The notes below the pieces were generated by a model, which worked only from the letters and a program-made list of their open reading frames with translations, had not been told where the DNA came from and made no database searches. This document shows, piece after piece, positions 62,525 through 64,000 of a DNA stretch of 64,000 nucleotides. A program made the position numbers and the translations under genes. This stretch comes from Clostridium lentum (lineage in GTDB: Bacteria > Bacillota > Clostridia > Clostridiales > Clostridiaceae): NCBI RefSeq assembly GCF_014287815.1, contig NZ_JACOOQ010000017.1:1-64000 (forward strand). The letters run 5' to 3'. Position 1 is the stretch's first letter; the number at the start of each line of letters is the position of its first letter.

Positions 62525-64000
62525 ATGAAAAAAAATGCTTTAACATTAAGACAAAAGAAAATAATAGAAATTTTAACCAGTCCTAATAATACTGATTTTA
62601 TAACAATTTCTAATATTGCAGAAAAATTAGGATTAAGCAATAGAACTGTATTAAGGGATATGCCTAATGTGGAGAAATGGCTTTATGAAAATGACTTTAA
62701 TTTTATAAAAAAACCAGGAGTAGGTCTAATTATTGATGAAAGTTTAGAAAACAAAGAATTTATATTAGAACTACTAGAATTTGAAAATATAAAAAAAGAA
62801 TACACTAAAGAAGAAAGAAAAAGAATAATATTAGGAGAATTAATACTTAATAAAACTCCATTAAAATCATATTATTTTACTTCAAATTTAAAAATATCTG
62901 AAGGAATTTTAAATAGCGATTTATATGAATTAGAAAATTGGTTAAATCAATTTAATATTAAAATTATAAAAAGACAAGGTGTTGGAATTTATTTAGAAGG
63001 TTCTGAAGAAAATTATAGAAAAGTATTATCAAATATTTTATATAGTGCTATAGGACAAAATAAAATTATAGATTTATTAGGTAATAATAATGAAATAGAT
63101 AAAAATCTTAAGGATTTAACATTGGAAAATAAATTACTAGATTTTGTAGAGGAAGACTTAATAAAAGCTATTCAAAATGTACTAAATAATATAGAGAAAA
63201 AATATGAATTTAAGTTATCAGATAATTCCTATATAGGACTAATAATACATTTAACTTTAGTAATAAAGAGATTGCAAAATGGCGATACAATAATTATGGA
63301 TAAAGATGTTTTATTAGAATTAGAAAATATGGATGAATTTAAAATAGCAAAAAAAATTGCTAATAATTTATCTAAAGAATTAGGTATAGAAATATCAAGA
63401 GATGAAATGGGATATATCACCATGCACATTAAAGGTGCAAAATTATCACTAAATAAAATTGAAGATAACATAGATTTAAATAATTTGGATATTAGAAAAA
63501 TATCAAGTACTATTATTGCCAGTATAGAAAACGATTTCCAAATAGATATAATAGATAAAGATAAATTAAATAGAGATTTATCTAATCATTTAGTTCCTGC
63601 TATAAGTAGGTTAACCATGAATCTTAATATTAGAAATCCATTGCTTGATAGTATTAAAGAAAAATATTATGAAATTTTTAAAGCTTGTGAAAAAGCATGT
63701 GAAATACTAAAAAATATAGTTAATATCTCTAAGATATCAGAATCTGAAATTGCATACATAACATTACATTTTGCAGCTGCAATACAAAGAACTTTAGAAC
63801 AAGAAAAAATAATAGCTGTAGTAGCATGTCCATCTGGCGTTGGGACATCTAGGCTTTTATCAAGTGATATACAAAGATCATTTAATAATATAATCATTAA
63901 AGATAGAATTTCTATTATTAATATAGACATTGATAGTTTAAAAAATCAAGGTATAGATTGTATAATTTCTACTGTAAAATTAGATATAGATTATAAATGT
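62525..64000 (+). CDS. Mannitol operon transcriptional activator MtlR-like (BglG family), cut at window edge
   Basis: 492 codons present of an expected 690 or so; no stop before the edge. ATG after AGGAGATATTTA. N-terminal helix-turn-helix regions (ITISNIAEKLGLSNRTVLRD), PRD1 (about 175-290) with SYIGLIIHLTLVIKRLQNGD, PRD2 (about 295-420) with SEIAYITLHFAAAIQRTL, then the start of an EIIB-like domain (VACPSGVGTSRLLSSDIQ, Cys near 435). Phosphorylation of PRD and IIB domains by the PTS should tune it to mannitol. Likely binds the repeat upstream of mtlA. Confidence 0.87.
   Translation, partial: MKKNALTLRQKKIIEILTSPNNTDFITISNIAEKLGLSNRTVLRDMPNVEKWLYENDFNFIKKPGVGLIIDESLENKEFILELLEFENIKKEYTKEERKRIILGELILNKTPLKSYYFTSNLKISEGILNSDLYELENWLNQFNIKIIKRQGVGIYLEGSEENYRKVLSNILYSAIGQNKIIDLLGNNNEIDKNLKDLTLENKLLDFVEEDLIKAIQNVLNNIEKKYEFKLSDNSYIGLIIHLTLVIKRLQNGDTIIMDKDVLLELENMDEFKIAKKIANNLSKELGIEISRDEMGYITMHIKGAKLSLNKIEDNIDLNNLDIRKISSTIIASIENDFQIDIIDKDKLNRDLSNHLVPAISRLTMNLNIRNPLLDSIKEKYYEIFKACEKACEILKNIVNISKISESEIAYITLHFAAAIQRTLEQEKIIAVVACPSGVGTSRLLSSDIQRSFNNIIIKDRISIINIDIDSLKNQGIDCIISTVKLDIDYKC

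Noticed and set aside
1..64000. tRNA, rRNA, CRISPR arrays, prophage
   Set aside because: I saw no cloverleaf or CCA-ended tRNA pattern, no rRNA core sequences, no regularly spaced repeats and no phage structural genes.

Overview
The window is AT-rich, low-GC Firmicutes DNA, most likely from a Clostridium sensu stricto species. The evidence is strong AGGAGG-type ribosome sites, A/T-ending codons, stem-plus-U-run terminators and typical clostridial families: a SEC-C methionine aminopeptidase, a Bce-type antibiotic module, a glmS ribozyme, TPP and preQ1 riboswitches, and many PTS systems. Most genes lie on the minus strand. No rRNA, tRNA, CRISPR array, phage or complete insertion sequence was seen. 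A likely transposase start is cut by the left edge and a mannitol regulator is cut by the right edge.

Layout. 1-3.6 kb: transposase start, HelD-type RNA polymerase recycling ATPase, cation/proton antiporter. 3.7-6.9 kb: thiamin salvage operon thiD-thiM-thiT-thiE behind a TPP riboswitch with its terminator. 6.9-10.1 kb: a 43-codon remnant of an Xaa-Pro aminopeptidase, two tandem paralogous proteins of a family I do not recognise, a BaiN-like flavoprotein and a small Cys-rich membrane protein. 10.1-14.8 kb: BceAB-type transporter with BceRS-type two-component system and a matching operator. 14.8-15.9 kb: queT-queF behind a preQ1 riboswitch. 16-22.4 kb: two GlpQ-like phosphodiesterases, two DedA paralogues, map, cdd, an RluF-type pseudouridine synthase and a membrane protein of unknown function. 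22.6-25.4 kb: a 5-oxoproline locus (DUF969, DUF979, pyroglutamyl peptidase, gamma-glutamylcyclotransferase-like). 25.4-31.6 kb: GltD-like oxidoreductase, three poorly characterised proteins including a kinase-like protein without its catalytic Asp, NhaC-type antiporter, 5'-nucleotidase.

31.7-40.8 kb is a beta-glucan locus. A wall-anchored multimodular GH16 enzyme and a secreted licheninase would cut beta-glucans outside the cell. A cellobiose-type PTS (IIB, IIC, IIA) imports and phosphorylates the oligosaccharides, a GH1 phospho-beta-glucosidase splits them, and an RpiR regulator and ROK kinase complete the set. 40.9-43.3 kb: PepSY protein with an ArlRS-like two-component system. 43.6-51.3 kb: HAD phosphatase, a very charged small protein next to a 31-bp perfect hairpin, thiol peroxidase, a zinc-ribbon protein, phosphopentomutase, an ABC transporter with TetR, a GreA-like factor and a YqeY protein. 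51.4-53.9 kb: oleate hydratase with a TetR regulator.

54.1-56.4 kb is a decaying N-acetylglucosamine locus: nagA is intact, its PTS permease carries two frameshifts and internal deletions, and only the tail of a NagB-like deaminase is left. 56.6-64 kb: mannitol operon mtlA-mtlD with an inverted-repeat operator and a candidate cre site, glmS with its self-cleaving ribozyme, an orphan DUF4176 protein and the 5' part of an mtlR-like regulator. For several genes the longest open frame overshoots; I moved the start to the codon that has a good ribosome site and say so in each entry.
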